A stretch of DNA of 64,000 nucleotides from Reticulitermes speratus (GCA_021186555.1 JAJKFL010000039.1:37242733-37306732); one strand, 5' to 3'; shown: positions 47,258 through 58,503, numbered from the stretch's first letter. Made by a program: numbers and translations. Notes: generated from the letters alone by a model not told the origin.

Positions 47258-47518
47258 GTTTCCCCTATGGTTCGACAGCCCTATATGGGCCTGGGCCTCC
47301 TCGTTTCGTCGAGGTTTCACGATCACACACTTTAGACACACCACAGTCGGTAGGACTCCTCTGGACGAGGGACCAGCCCGTCGCAGAGACCTCTACCTGA
47401 CAACACACAACACTCACAACAGACAGACATCCATGCCCCCAAAGGGATTCGAACCCACAATCCCAGTAAGCGAGCGGCCGAAGACCCACGCCTTAGACCG
47501 CACGGCCACTGGGATCGG
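47258..47518 (-). repeat. SINE-C, second subgroup, full length
   Basis: Plus TGGTTCGACAGCCC...; on minus the head GATCCCAGTGGCCGTGCGGT is complete. Confidence 0.85.
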
Positions 47519-47539
47519 CGAAGTATACTCCATTACACC

Positions 47540-47672
47540 GGGCTAATTGGGCTACAAGTTTCGGCACTACAGGCTTATAGTTACATCAGATATCATGCAC
47601 GCACTTTATGCATATTTGACATATGAGCCTGAAGATGGCGATTAGAATTGCCGAAACATGTAACCACATTCG
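47540..47672. repeat. Inverted pair of hammerhead arms
   Basis: The left arm (minus) has CTGATGT...GCCGAAACTTGTAGCCC. The right arm (plus) has core CTGAAGA (47629-47635), stem II GGCGAU/AUUGCC, GAAA (47653-47656), ACAUGU and H17 A47662. The right arm core is intact but helix I does not close; the left arm has A9 changed. Confidence 0.55.
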
Positions 47673-48459
47673 TCCAACATAATGAAGTATAGTTAATTAG
47701 AACATCATTAATAAAACTTCCGTGTTGGCTAGGGAAAGAAGTGTCTCATTAATATACAATACACGAAGGGCTAGGATGCAATACGATATGAATATCGATA
47801 GTTGGTGATCGATTTCCAGATGGAGAGTAGGATTTCACTGTTCGCTACATGCGGAAGGCTTCTAAAAAGCCCCACTCAGCTTCCTGGCCATGGGAACCAA
47901 GAGCTCTTTTTGCGGTGGTAAAGACAGTTGGAATGTGAAGCTGGCCATTCCCTTCTATCTAGGGGCACAATAGAAAACTCTTGGTGCTCTGTGTTAACGC
48001 TCTTCATGCTTGGACGCAAAAGTGGCGTCATTTTCACTTTTCGAAAGCTCAGAGACATGTCCGCTGTGTTTCGCGATTCGTGGCGCCTCTCGCATCAGCT
48101 TTGGAGTTTGTGGTGTTGCACGCCAAGCAAACAAAGAAGTGATTGGTATTGCGATCGTGCTTTCCAGAGAATTGTTGGCACAGAGGAAGGCCGCTGGACT
48201 TCCAAGTGTACGAATGTGTTTTGCAAGCTGCTAGCATCGTGATCTCCAGCACGGCACTCCGCTGTTCCTATTCTTATTAGAAAGTCTTTTGCGGCAGTTG
48301 GCAGGATGAACAAATGTGCACAATTAGTGTAACAGTGCTTGTGAAGGAGGCTGTACGTCAAGTGTTGGTCTTCTGGGAGTTTACACAGCGTAGCGTAGTG
48401 TGTTTGATCCAAGTTTGCGGAGGAATGTATTGCCGCCATGTGGGCCGGTATAGCAGACA
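47673..48459. other. Unassigned DNA
   Basis: Frames at 47928-48252 have no known motif. GTCTTCTGGGAGTTTACACA at 48369 is a scrap of the hammerhead fold-back family. Confidence 0.35.
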
Positions 48460-48571
48460 CCAAAACTACGGGCTGGACAGTCCGGGGATCGAATCCCGGT
48501 GAGGACGAGATTTTCCGACACCCGTCCAGACCGGCCCTGGGGTCCACCCAGCCTCCTGTACAATGGGTAAA
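48460..48571 (+). repeat. SINE-A, head half
   Basis: GGGCTGGACAGTCCGGGGAT, B box, then the body stops abruptly at TGTACAATGGGTA, where the opposite-strand SINE begins. Confidence 0.8.
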
Positions 48572-48853
48572 AGTAAAGTAAAGTTCTCCCTACAACAGGC
48601 CATGAAGGCCCAGAGGGGAAGTAGAGGTATAGCTCTACTCTTTCTTTAACCCCGGCACTAGATGGGGTGGGTGGTCAACTCCACGCCCCGGCCGCTTTAT
48701 CCCCGGGAATGACCCGGTACCATTGTCACAGTAGGCTGGATGGGCCCCAGGGCCGGTCTGGACGGGTACTGAAAATCTCGCCCCCACCGGGATTCGATCC
48801 CCGGACCGTCCAGTCGTAGCGAGTCGCTATACCGACTGAACTATCGTGGCCCA
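48572..48853 (-). repeat. SINE-A, full length, tail-abutting the plus copy
   Basis: AAAGTAAAGTAAAG tail on plus, then the full minus body and a head ending ACCGACTGAACTATCGTGGC. Confidence 0.85.
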
Positions 48854-48949
48854 CAGTATCACGGGTATAATGTTCTTAATGCACATAACAAAATACGTAT
48901 TTATTCACTGTTCATACACTTGTGTCTAATAAGATGTAGAGATAAATTT

Positions 48950-49140
48950 GGATGTGTCTACGCCATGAAGGCGTGCAGGGAGAGTAGAGGTATAGCTCCA
49001 TTAATTCTTAACCTCGGCGCTAGATGGAAGTGAGTGGTCAACTTTACGCCTCGGTCACTTTACGCCAGGGAAAGAACCCAGGTACCCACTGAGTGGGCCT
49101 CAGGGCCAGTCTGGACGTTCTGGAGAACAGACAAACGTCT
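48950..49140 (-). repeat. SINE-A, divergent subgroup, 5'-truncated
   Basis: CTACGCCATGAAGGCGTGCA to GGGCCAGTCTGGACGTTC. Confidence 0.7.
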
Positions 49141-49206
49141 GTAAACATTGTCACTGTGCTTAGTTAATCTCCGGACCTGCTGATGTGAGGGGAACTGAGG
49201 TGTAAT

Positions 49207-49488
49207 GAAAGGTAAAGCAATCCCATTACAGGCCTGGACAGGCCCTTAGGGATCCAGGAGGTCGAGGCTCCCAGGTTTGTTTGACAATCGGCACATGAAG
49301 TGGTAAGGTTGTCAGCCCTACGCACCGGCCGCCTTTACCCCCCAGGAAAGATTCCTCGGTACTCATTTCTGTTAGAGGCTGAGTCGACCCCAGGGCCATA
49401 GTGCGACTGAAACGATTATGTCAGTGAAAAATTCCAATGACACCATCGGGAATCGAACCCGCGACTTCCGGTTTGTAGCGCAGTGATA
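49207..49488 (-). repeat. SINE-B with 10-bp target duplication
   Basis: GAGGTGTAAT flanks it at 49197-49206 and 49489-49498. Confidence 0.9.
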
Positions 49489-49605
49489 GAGGTGTAATAG
49501 TACTTTTATATTATTCATTGCGTGCATTATTTAATTAACTAGCTTATAAAACACTCTAAATACACATGTTAACGCAAGTTTACATTTAAAGTTTAAAACA
49601 TAGTA

Positions 49606-49648
49606 CCTCCAACCTGTTTCGACTCTTTATGAGTCATCCTCAGGGAGA
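49606..49648 (-). ncRNA. Type I hammerhead ribozyme motif (left arm of inverted pair)
   Basis: Minus core CUGAGGA (49643-49637), stem II GACUC/GAGUC with loop AUAAA, GAAA (49620-49617), stem III ACAGGU, H17 U49611, and helix I UCUCC paired with GGAGG (last pair G-U). Confidence 0.7.
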
Positions 49649-49758
49649 ACTTCTTTGCTACTGCATGCTGCTCAAGACAAGTTTCACAGCAGTATACTAG
49701 TATAATTTTTAAACCTTGGTTTTACTTCATGTTTTATACATATTTTATTGGTGTATAT

Positions 49759-49801
49759 TCTCCCTGATGATGACTCATAAAGAGTCGAAACATGTTGGAG
49801 A
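49759..49801 (+). ncRNA. Type I hammerhead ribozyme motif (right arm of inverted pair)
   Basis: Core CUGAUGA (49764-49770), stem II GACUC/GAGUC with the same loop as the left arm, GAAA (49787-49790), stem III ACAUGU, H17 U49796, and helix I UCUCC paired with GGAGA (five Watson-Crick pairs). The best-formed copy in the window. Confidence 0.75.
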
Positions 49802-49867
49802 TACTATGGTTTAAATCTTGAAATGTGAACTTGCATTTGGCATGTTGTGCATTTAGTTGGTTTTTAT

Positions 49868-50108
49868 AAGATAGTTCAGGGAACAGAGGTATATCTCCAC
49901 ATATTCGTAACCTCAGCATTAGAGATAAACGGTAAGATTCACGCCCCGGCCGCTTTATTCCTGGGAAATAGATACCGGTTCGCACTTGATAGGAGGCGGC
50001 GTGGTCTCCAGTGTCCATTTGGACGCCGCAGAGTAGACAGCAGTGTCTGCTGTGTCCGGAATAGAACCGAGGTCCCCTGTTCCTTCTGTCCGTAGCCTAG
50101 TCGCCATG
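49868..50108 (-). repeat. SINE-A, divergent subgroup
   Basis: CAGAGGTATATCTCCACATA, CACGCCCCGGCCGCTTTATT and a worn head. Confidence 0.6.
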
Positions 50109-50205
50109 CTGGAGTATTCGAAAGACTGATGGAGTGTAATTGAAACGTCATTCGACACTGTGAAACAAAATAAAATTTAATATTTCACATTTGTTCTTTT
50201 AGTCT

Positions 50206-50487
50206 GGGCCGCGATAGCTCAGTCGGTATAGCGACTCGCTACGGACTGGACGGTCCGGGGATCGAATCCTGGTGGGGGCGAGATTTTCCGCACCCGTCCA
50301 GACCGTCCCTGGGGCCCACGCAGCCTCCTGTACAATGGGTACCGGGTCTCTTTCCCGGGGGTAAAGCGGCCGGGGCGTGGAGTTGACTACCCACACCATC
50401 TAGCGACGAGGTTACAGATAGAGTAGAGCTATACCTCTACTCCCTTCTGTGCCTCTGTTCTAGGGAGAACTTAACTTTGCCTTTTAG
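50206..50487 (+). repeat. SINE-A, full length, with 8-bp target duplication
   Basis: TTTAGTCT flanks it at 50198-50205 and 50488-50495. A and B boxes are intact. Confidence 0.9.
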
Positions 50488-50495
50488 TTTAGTCT

Positions 50496-51514
50496 AATCA
50501 CACAGAATGCTAGCCTCCGCTAACACCAGATTACTTGCAGCATGAGGCCTTTATATATCCAATTTTACAAATAGCTTTATTTAATAACCAATTCCTTCAA
50601 TCTACTAGCCAGATTCATCAGTATTAAAACACCCATCCGAGTCTTGGAGTCCAAATACACGTATCGTTAAATTATTCTGCAGACGAATCGTGTGGGCAGT
50701 CACAATCCCATCACGCGTTCATTTTGTACAAGTAATGCAATTGTCACGATATATTACAAAACCAAGTCTCTATGTGTATATTCTGGGCCTTTGTTTGTTT
50801 GTGTACTAACAGTCTACGTCCAGAACTTGCTTCAAGACTGGGAACGATCGAGTAGTCAATACGAATGGACGGCCGTGGAAGAACATGCTAATGTCTCGTT
50901 CTTGATCCGGGATCAGGTCCTCCATCGCGGCGTGTTGCCTACACCGCGTGATGGCATGTGATACTGTAACCCACATAGCAGCGGCGAGCCGGCCCCAAGA
51001 ATGTGAAAGTGGTTTTGGATGTTAACAGGTGCGGGCCTGGTTAACGTACCGATGTCCTGTGAGCTGGCCTGCCTTGGTGTGAAGTTTATAAGGACAGTGA
51101 TCATGGACGGAATGACAAGTGTCCACAAGATGGTCTGATAAGGATCAGTCTGTGGCTGTTGGGCGGTCGGGCGGGCAACTATCAGGACATTGTAGGCTGC
51201 AACAGTGCTTTATGGAGCATCTGAGTAAAGCCGTGACGTCCGTGTTCTATAAACAACTGCTGGCATTACATATGCGTGTGCGTAAGAGAAAGGACTGTCT
51301 GATTATTTTGCGATGACGCATGTTGAGTAGATTGTACGTAAGTCCAAAGAATGCGTGCTACACTTCAATGTTACCTTATTATATTTACAAAACTGTGATT
51401 CAAATACACAAAACTACAATTGTACCTTTTTCGTATAGATGTGAAATTCTGTCTTTCCTCCACACAGAACAGGGTGCTGAGGAGTGTATCAGGGCCTAAG
51501 CAAAAGGAAGTAAC
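50496..51514. other. Unassigned DNA
   Basis: An 89-codon plus frame (50692-50961) has no recognised domain. Confidence 0.35.
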
Positions 51515-51790
51515 AGAAGGACTCACTGACTTCATGGAACCGAGTCCTTCTTGAAAAGCTGATAGTTCCTAATCTAATCTGGATATTCCCCTCGTTTTTG
51601 AAACCCGGAAGTTCATTACCGTCTTCACAACAACTGGTCCCCATTCTGAGCCATATGAATCCAGTCCACGCCCTCCCATCCTATTCCTTTAAGATCTATT
51701 TTAATATTATCCTACCATCTAAGCCTAGGTCTTCCAAGTGGTCACTTTCCTTCAGATTTCTCTTCCAAAACCCCCTGTGTGGATTTCTCT
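51515..51790 (-). mobile_element. LINE 3'-end fragment
   Basis: GACTTCATGGAACCGAGTCC, TTCTTGAAAAGCTGATAG and the following coding remnant match 33128 and 34302; the (GTTA)n tail has gone. Confidence 0.65.
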
Positions 51791-52079
51791 TGAAATGGCA
51801 AGAATTCCAAACGTCAGTCCGCGACGTTTGGAAAATTTTTAGAATTACGAGTCAAATTTTGACGCCTGTTGCTCTGGGGGGGGGGGGGGGCAAAATGTGT
51901 GTTAGTCCACCAAAGTTTTTACTATATAACCTATCAATTATTTTGTTTTGTATTCATTTGAATACATGCACAATCGGAAAACATTTTATGTGTAAGTTAC
52001 AGATTTGAATGTCGTAACTCTGTGTCATTACATATGGTACACGGACTGTGGTTTGTGCAGGCAGCCGGTTTGGATAAGT

Positions 52080-53560
52080 GTAACAGAATTACAGTATATG
52101 TCACTGCACGCGTTAGTATAACAGAATTACAGTATATGTCACTGCACGCGTTAGTATAACAGAATTAGAGTATATGTCACTGCACGCGTTAGTATAACAG
52201 AATTACAGTATATGTCACTGCACGCGTTAGTATAACAGAATTACAGTATATGTCACTGCACGCGTTAGTATAACAGAATTACAGTATATGTCACTGCACG
52301 CGTTAGTATAACAGAATTACAGTATATGTCACTGCACGCGTTAGTATAACAGAATTACAGTATATGTCACTGCGCGCGTTAGTACAACAGAATTACAGTA
52401 TATGTCACTGCACGCGTTAGTATAACAGAATTACAGTATATGTCACTGCACGCGTTAGTATAACAGAATTACAGTATATGTCACTGCACGCGTTAGTACA
52501 ACAGAATTACAGTATATGTCACTGCACGCGTTAGTACAACAGAATTACAGTATATGTCACTGCACGCGTTAGTATAACAGAATTACAGTATATGTCACTG
52601 CACGCGTTAGTACAACAGAATTACAGTATATGTCACTGCACGCGTTAGTATAACAGAATTACAGTATATGTCACTGCACGCGTTAGTACAACAGAATTAG
52701 AGTATATGTCACTGCACGCGTTAGTATAACAGAATTACAGTATATGTCACTGCACGCGTTAGTATAACAGAATTACAGTATATGTCACTGCACGCGTTAG
52801 TATAACAGAATTACAGTATATGTCACAGCACGCGTTAGTATAACAGAATTACAGTATATGTCACTGCACGCGTTAGTATAACAGAATTACAGTATATGTC
52901 ACTGCACGCGTTAGTACAACAGAATTACAGTATATGTCACTGCACGCGTTAGTATAACAGAATTACAGTATATGTCACTGCACGCGTTAGTATAACAGAA
53001 TTACAGTATATGTCACTGCACGCATTAGTATAACAGAATTACAGTATATGTCACTGCACGCGTTAGTACAACAGAATTACAGTATATGTCACTGCACGCG
53101 TTAGTACAACAGAATTACAGTATATGTCACTGCACGTGTTAGTATAACAGAATTACAGTATATGTCACTGCACGCGTTAGTACAACAGAATTACAGTATA
53201 TGTCACTGCACGCGTTAGTATAACAGAATTACAGTATATGTCACTGCACGCGTTAGTATAACAGAATTACAGTATGTGTCACTGCACGCGTTAGTATAAC
53301 AGAATTACAGTATATGTCACTGCACGCGTTATATAACAGAATTACAGTATATGTCACTGCACGCGTTAGTACAACAGAATTACATTATATGTCACTGCAC
53401 GCGTTAGTATAACAGAATTACAGTATATGTCACTGCACGCGTTGTACAACAGAATTACAGTATATGTCACTGCACGCGTTAGTATAACAGAATTACAGTA
53501 TATGTCACTGCACGCGTTAGTATAACAGAATTACAGTATATGTCACTGCACGCGTTAGAT
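52080..53560. repeat. 38-bp satellite array, about 39 copies
   Basis: The unit is TAACAGAATTACAGTATATG plus TCACTGCACGCGTTAGTA; the main variant is TATAAC versus TACAAC at the joint. Very uniform. Confidence 0.95.
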
Positions 53561-53574
53561 GCTACATCGGCTGT

Positions 53575-53665
53575 AATATACCATCGAATGATAGGATGGT
53601 TTGTAGATATACCATCGAATGATAGGATGGTTTGTAGATATACCATCGAATGATAGGATGGTTTG
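53575..53665. repeat. 31-bp tandem repeat, 3 copies
   Basis: ATACCATCGAATGATAGGAT repeats at 31-bp spacing directly after the 38-bp array. Confidence 0.9.
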
Positions 53666-53849
53666 AACAGGGAACTGGCGAAGATGCCAAAAAGAAGGTG
53701 TCATGGACAGTTTCAATTAAATATATAGGAGGCAAACATGACACACAGAATTTTCATTCGAGGCATCCCTATATTTCGGATACAGATGTAAAGTATACCA
53801 TTAACTTATCACAGTCGACGCAGCCATTTGTATTTTATTGTCGTTACTG

Positions 53850-53898
53850 TTTGCTGCATGTTCCGACTAGAAACTGGCCATTTTCAGACCATCCATAG
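53850..53898 (-). ncRNA. Degenerate hammerhead arm, inverted partner of 53962
   Basis: Minus CTGAAAATGGCC...GGAACATGCAGC. The layout is kept, but the core and GAAA are damaged. Confidence 0.4.
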
Positions 53899-53961
53899 TG
53901 TATATGAAAGTTAACAGGAACTTGGAATTGCATGTAAAATACAACTCACCTATATTGTGGA

Positions 53962-54002
53962 TTGCCTGAAGACTGCAATTTTCTGGCCGAAACATGTAGC
54001 AA
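53962..54002 (+). ncRNA. Type I hammerhead motif with weak stem II
   Basis: Core CUGAAGA (53966-53972), GAAA (53989-53992), ACAUGU, H17 A53998, and helix I UUGC/GCAA. Stem II has only two clear pairs. Confidence 0.5.
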
Positions 54003-54639
54003 AGGAATAACGATAATAAAATAAATATGGTTGTGCCGAATGTGATAAGTTTTTGAGTTATTTTGTTCCTATAAGCATGTGGATCAGGTTGGCTGCTTCT
54101 TCTAACGAGATTCCAACCTTGTATCTCCACAACGGGCAGTAGAAGGGTCACTGGTCAGACTTTCCGTTGGACCATCTCATGTTACGAGGTTTTCGATGTT
54201 AAAAGACCCAACGACACAACGGTTTAAGGCAAGGTTTGACGCGACAGTCCTGCGCTGTGGTTACGTTTCTGCAGTTGAGGCACGCAAACCGTATTCTGCA
54301 CTGTACCACATACAGATGGTCAAACTGTAGGCATGGACGTGCTGTAGAGAAGCAAGACAAGTGTGAGGGATGCTGAACGATGTATGAATAACGATATGTC
54401 ATTAATTTACCAAAAACTTTGATAACTATACTGTTACAGGATACGGACGTCAACATTATACAAAACCAACTGCCAGCAATTTTAACAATTGTTAATAATA
54501 TAATTTTAATAATTTTTACGACATAGTGCTCTATATTCACAATTTATAGTGCTATACTTTACACTTCAAACGCAAGATAAATACAATATACACCGAGATA
54601 TTTCAAGGAAAAAGACTTGAAAAAACTTTTTATACCGGT
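54003..54639. other. Unassigned spacer
   Basis: A 113-codon minus frame (54199-54540) with no known motif. Confidence 0.35.
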
Positions 54640-54820
54640 GATTGTCAATGTAAAAAATAGCCTCAAACAGTGTAACGGTTCTGTGATAATACCAGATGGA
54701 CCGGTGAACAGTGAAGTGAACTTATCAATGTACCGTGATGATGGCAGAGTTACGGCCGAAACATGTGTAGGGTTAATTGAACAGAAATACGAAAATAAAA
54801 AAGTGCATTTGTTGGTTAAA
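54640..54820 (+). repeat. Hammerhead element with inactivated core, copy of 39319-39526
   Basis: GTGTAACGGTTCTGTGATAA through GTGATGATGGC...CGGCCGAAACATGTGTAGGG. It has the same C3-to-G change as 39319-39526. It ends at GTGCATTTGTTGGTTAAAA, where a SINE-A follows. Confidence 0.65.
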
Positions 54821-55060
54821 AGGTAAAGGTCTCCCATAACAGGCCACGAAGGCCCAGAGGGGGAGTAGAGGTATAGCTCTACTCTTTCTTTAACCTCGGC
54901 GCTAGATGAGGGTGGGTAGTCAACTCCACGCCTCGGCCGCTTTACCCCCGGGAAAGAGACCCGGTACCCATTGTATAGGAGACTGGGTGGGTCCCAGGGC
55001 CAGTCTGGACGGCTGCGAAAAATCTCGCCCCCACCGGGAATCGATCCCCGGACCGTCCAA
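54821..55060 (-). repeat. SINE-A, head truncated
   Basis: GGTAAAGGTCTCCCATAACA to B box GGAATCGATCCCC; it stops at GACCGTCC before the A box. Confidence 0.8.
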
Positions 55061-55934
55061 AAAAAGATACGTCATTGTGCGATCCGGTTTTCAAGACACA
55101 AGCAGTGATACCGAATTTCGTGTTACGTGAGTCACGTACTGTCGTAAATACGCGCTTTGCAGATGGCAGGAACGTTTTACTTGCAGGTTGGAATACAACA
55201 GATTGGAAAACTGACTGAAATCATAGCCGACAGCGACAACGAGAAACGCACTTGAAGCAGTCGAGCCAGAGGTAGTGTAGTTAGAAGTATGGTAGGAGGA
55301 AGCTCAGGATGTCCATTGGGTTGGGGGCGCTGCAGTCGAGTTGGGTGAGTACCAGGGAGTAAAAACGGGGATCCGTAGTCAATGTTGTGGACAGGGAGGG
55401 GGGTTCGCGCGAAAGATTGACGGCTATTACTTCTCAAAGTTCCTTAGAGCTCAGAACACGGAAGGTAGCCGTACTGGAGGTACTCGCGGAGTTCGTAGCT
55501 GGTTGTACTTTGGTTGAGCCTGTAACATTTAAGGCAAATGAGGTGTATCTGAGAATGGACACCAAATTAACACAAGTGGCATGTCATGCAGAAATGTGTC
55601 GGCACCTGGCGACAGAGTGTACAGTATTCTTCAGATTGTTTGACTCCTCTCGTTAATTCCAACTGCAGGGTATGAGGCTCTGTGGAATCACGTGACCATC
55701 TAATACAAATGTACGGGAATCAGGCTGGATACCGTGTTTTGCTTTGGCTAGTCGCCTGACTCTTACGACAGCCGCCGTGTTATACAGACATCGACCACTC
55801 CCCTATCAACATCACTTCCTGCTTGCGCGGGGCGTGTCTTCCTCGGCTCGAACTTGCGATACTCCCGATTGGCCTTATTAATGATGACGGTTAATTCGGT
55901 TAAAGTTGACTCAGCTGCACTGTTTATGCGCGAC
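55061..55934. other. Unassigned DNA
   Basis: Opposed frames at 55177-55437 (minus) and 55387-55656 (plus) have no motif I can name. The first could be a retroelement remnant. Confidence 0.35.
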
Positions 55935-56195
55935 GGGGCCAGGAGAGCCAAGTCGGTATAGCGGATCGCTACAGGCTGGACGATCCAGGGTTCGATCCGC
56001 GGTGGGGGGCGGGAGACTTTCTGTTCTCCACACCCGTCCAGACCCTTGGGAGCCACCCAGCCCCCTATACAATGGGTACCAAGCAAAGCGGCCGGGGCAT
56101 GGCGCTGACCACCGACCCCCATCTAGTGCTAATGTTAAGAATGCATGTACCTATATCACCACTCCACCCCTGCACCTTCATGACACGTTATAGGA
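55935..56195 (+). repeat. SINE-A, variant head
   Basis: CAAGTCGGTATAGCGGATCG, B box GGTTCGATCCG, then CCCCCTATACAATGGGTACC. Confidence 0.75.
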
Positions 56196-56565
56196 GTTTG
56201 TCTTTCTCTACCTCCCTTCCAACCTTCTTCGCCATAATCTGTCTATCTTCTTGCTGAAAACGACTGGAGCATAATTTCCGTCTATAATACAACTTCAGTG
56301 TGAAGTTTATGCAGTAGCTTGCTGATAGAGAATCAGAATGCTTGTGTCATTCATACAGGCTGCAGGGAAAATTATCCCGCATTCAGGGAGCATTCCCGCT
56401 GTCGTACTACCCTGCGCACTGAAATCTGCGAGACGTAAGAGTAGCTATGCCTTTCTTCATTAAACGTAAACTACAGGATATCCGGAACGTTACAAACTTT
56501 TTTTTAAGATAAAACACCCAACAAATGCACAAATTATAAGGTGCAAATTTGCTCCCTATATCATG
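56196..56565. other. Unassigned spacer
   Basis: Nothing recognised. Confidence 0.4.
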
Positions 56566-56569
56566 ATTT

Positions 56570-56610
56570 ACCCTACGCGTTTCAGCTCCTCATGAGCCAT
56601 CATCAGGGGT
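56570..56610 (-). ncRNA. Type I hammerhead ribozyme motif
   Basis: Minus core CUGAUGA (56606-56600), stem II GGCUC/GAGCU, GAAA (56583-56580), stem III ACGCGU, H17 A56574, and helix I ACCC/GGGU. Confidence 0.7.
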
Positions 56611-56614
56611 TATT

Positions 56615-57177
56615 TTCTTATTATAAAAGGTGCTTTACAAATGCTGCATCTGTGGATGCATAATAAATTAATTCAGGATGTTAATCGGAAAACATAAAAG
56701 AGGAAAGAAATTTCGGAAGACGTACTCATTAATGGGGGAATAATATTAAAATGGATCTTAAATATGTTGCGTGGGGGTGAACTAGGTTTATCTGGTTAAG
56801 GGTAGGAACCAACTCTACCTTTTATATTAAATAAACAAAAATCTTTCGTTTTACGCCAATTGTGGTAGTTTCAGTTTCTCCATACACAAATCAGTTCTTG
56901 AATTCCGTAGTGCAACTTGTACACCAGATGTTCCTCATATACACCAGACTTAGTCATCGCAGACTCGTTTGTGAAAAAAAAAAAGTGCGCGAAGCGATGA
57001 TGAAGTCGGCAGCAACGTACCTGAGGCTACGTGGTATACCTTCATTAACCTGTCTCAAGTTCGCCAAGTCCGTGAACTTGATACGTAAGCTATTGTGACG
57101 TTCAAGATAGCATAAAAATCCGCGCTGAACATGAAGCACGTGACCTGCCTAATAAACTGACTGATAGGGGAGGAACT
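56615..57177. other. Unassigned spacer
   Basis: Nothing recognised. Confidence 0.4.
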
Positions 57178-57240
57178 TAGGCCGAGTGGCTCAGTCCGTA
57201 AAGTGACATGCTACGGGCTGGAGGACCAGAATGGAATTCT
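57178..57240 (+). repeat. SINE-A-like head scrap
   Basis: TAGGCCGAGTGGCTCAGTCC...CTACGGGCTGG; the B box is lost. Confidence 0.5.
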
Positions 57241-57327
57241 CTTTGCCAGTTAGGTTGCGACATCGCGTTGCGTTGAAAGAATAGACAGATGAGACAATAG
57301 ATCATCCATATAGATCGTCCATCACAA

Positions 57328-57593
57328 CTATTTTTTTCCAATAGCTCGACAGCCCCTTGGGGGCCAAAACCGCCTCATTTTTCGAGGCTACACGATCACA
57401 CTTTTTAGACACATCACACTCGGTAGGACTCCTCTGGACGAGGGACCAGCCCGTCGCAGAGACCTCTACCTGACAACACACAACACTCACAACAGACAGA
57501 CATTCATGCCCTGGGCGGGATTCGAACCCACAATCCCAGCAAGCGAGCGGCCGCAGACCCAGGCCTTAGACCGCGCGGCCACTGGGACCGGCT
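57328..57593 (-). repeat. SINE-C, second subgroup
   Basis: Poly(A) at the plus-left end, CTCGACAGCCCCTTGGGGGC, and on minus the head GTGGCCGCGCGGTCTAAGGC. Confidence 0.85.
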
Positions 57594-57631
57594 TCACAAC
57601 TATTTTAGGCACTACCTTTTATTGTCTAAAA

Positions 57632-57680
57632 CGTGCCACATGTTTCGGCTTTTTCACAAAGCCATCATCAGTCACAAGTG
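57632..57680 (-). ncRNA. Hammerhead motif with altered cleavage site
   Basis: Minus core CUGAUGA, stem II GGCUUU/AAAGCC (six pairs), GAAA and ACAUGU are intact, but the next base is G instead of H, which blocks cleavage in known hammerheads. Confidence 0.5.
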
Positions 57681-58503
57681 CGAAGAGTCTAAGACAGCTG
57701 CGACGTGTACCTATATGTGTGGAGCGTCAAATAAGAAGTGGTTGGTTAGGCAAGGATTTTCCGTTCTGCACAGTGCAACATCTGACGTTCTCACAGAGGA
57801 GCTGCTGAAATCTCGGGTCTTCTCGGACGCCACGCTGTGCCGTTTGGTGTATACTTCAAGGCGTTTCGAAGGATCGTAGTATAAAATATACCAAAGGTCA
57901 CAGCGTGGCGTCCCATAAGACTTGTTCCCCCTACCCAATACAGTTGCACTGTCTGCTAGCCCCGCACGAGCCGACATATTTACTGTAACCATAAACCTGC
58001 ACGCAAGTGTTCAACACAGATAGGCCTAACGCTAAAGACGAACACTGTGCATGTTGGCAGGTGTGTGCCTTATAGTTTGTTGGCTCCTTTAACAACGCCT
58101 TCAGTTGTTGATATCATAGTCCGCTATAGAACCGATGAGTGAGTAAATTGTGGCCTGTCTACCCTAGCAATACGGCCTGCGATCTAATTTGAGAAACACG
58201 AAAAATATTTATGAAATTCTACGAATAATTATTTTATCCGTATTCATACAAAAATATAAAGATATGTTCCATTTCACATAAAAATAACTGTTCGCGCTAC
58301 TTGGCTGCGTTGCTTATAGGTTTAGGAACCGGAAAGTGAAGTGCTGCCCAAATGTAGGTACTTGACAGCACTGCGTGTGTCTCGAAGTGCTTCTGCCGTA
58401 GAAGTCTCTGCCTCTTTCATTCCTACTGTTTGCTCAGTCACGCTCTACAAGTTCCAAACTCTGTACGATTAATTCAAATTTTTTAAAGATTAATTTGAAA
58501 TAG
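57681..58503. other. Unassigned DNA
   Basis: Frames at 57622-57992 on both strands are unrecognised. Confidence 0.35.

Noticed and set aside
52080..53560. CRISPR array
   Set aside because: The 38-bp units are contiguous with no unique spacers; this is satellite DNA in a eukaryotic genome.
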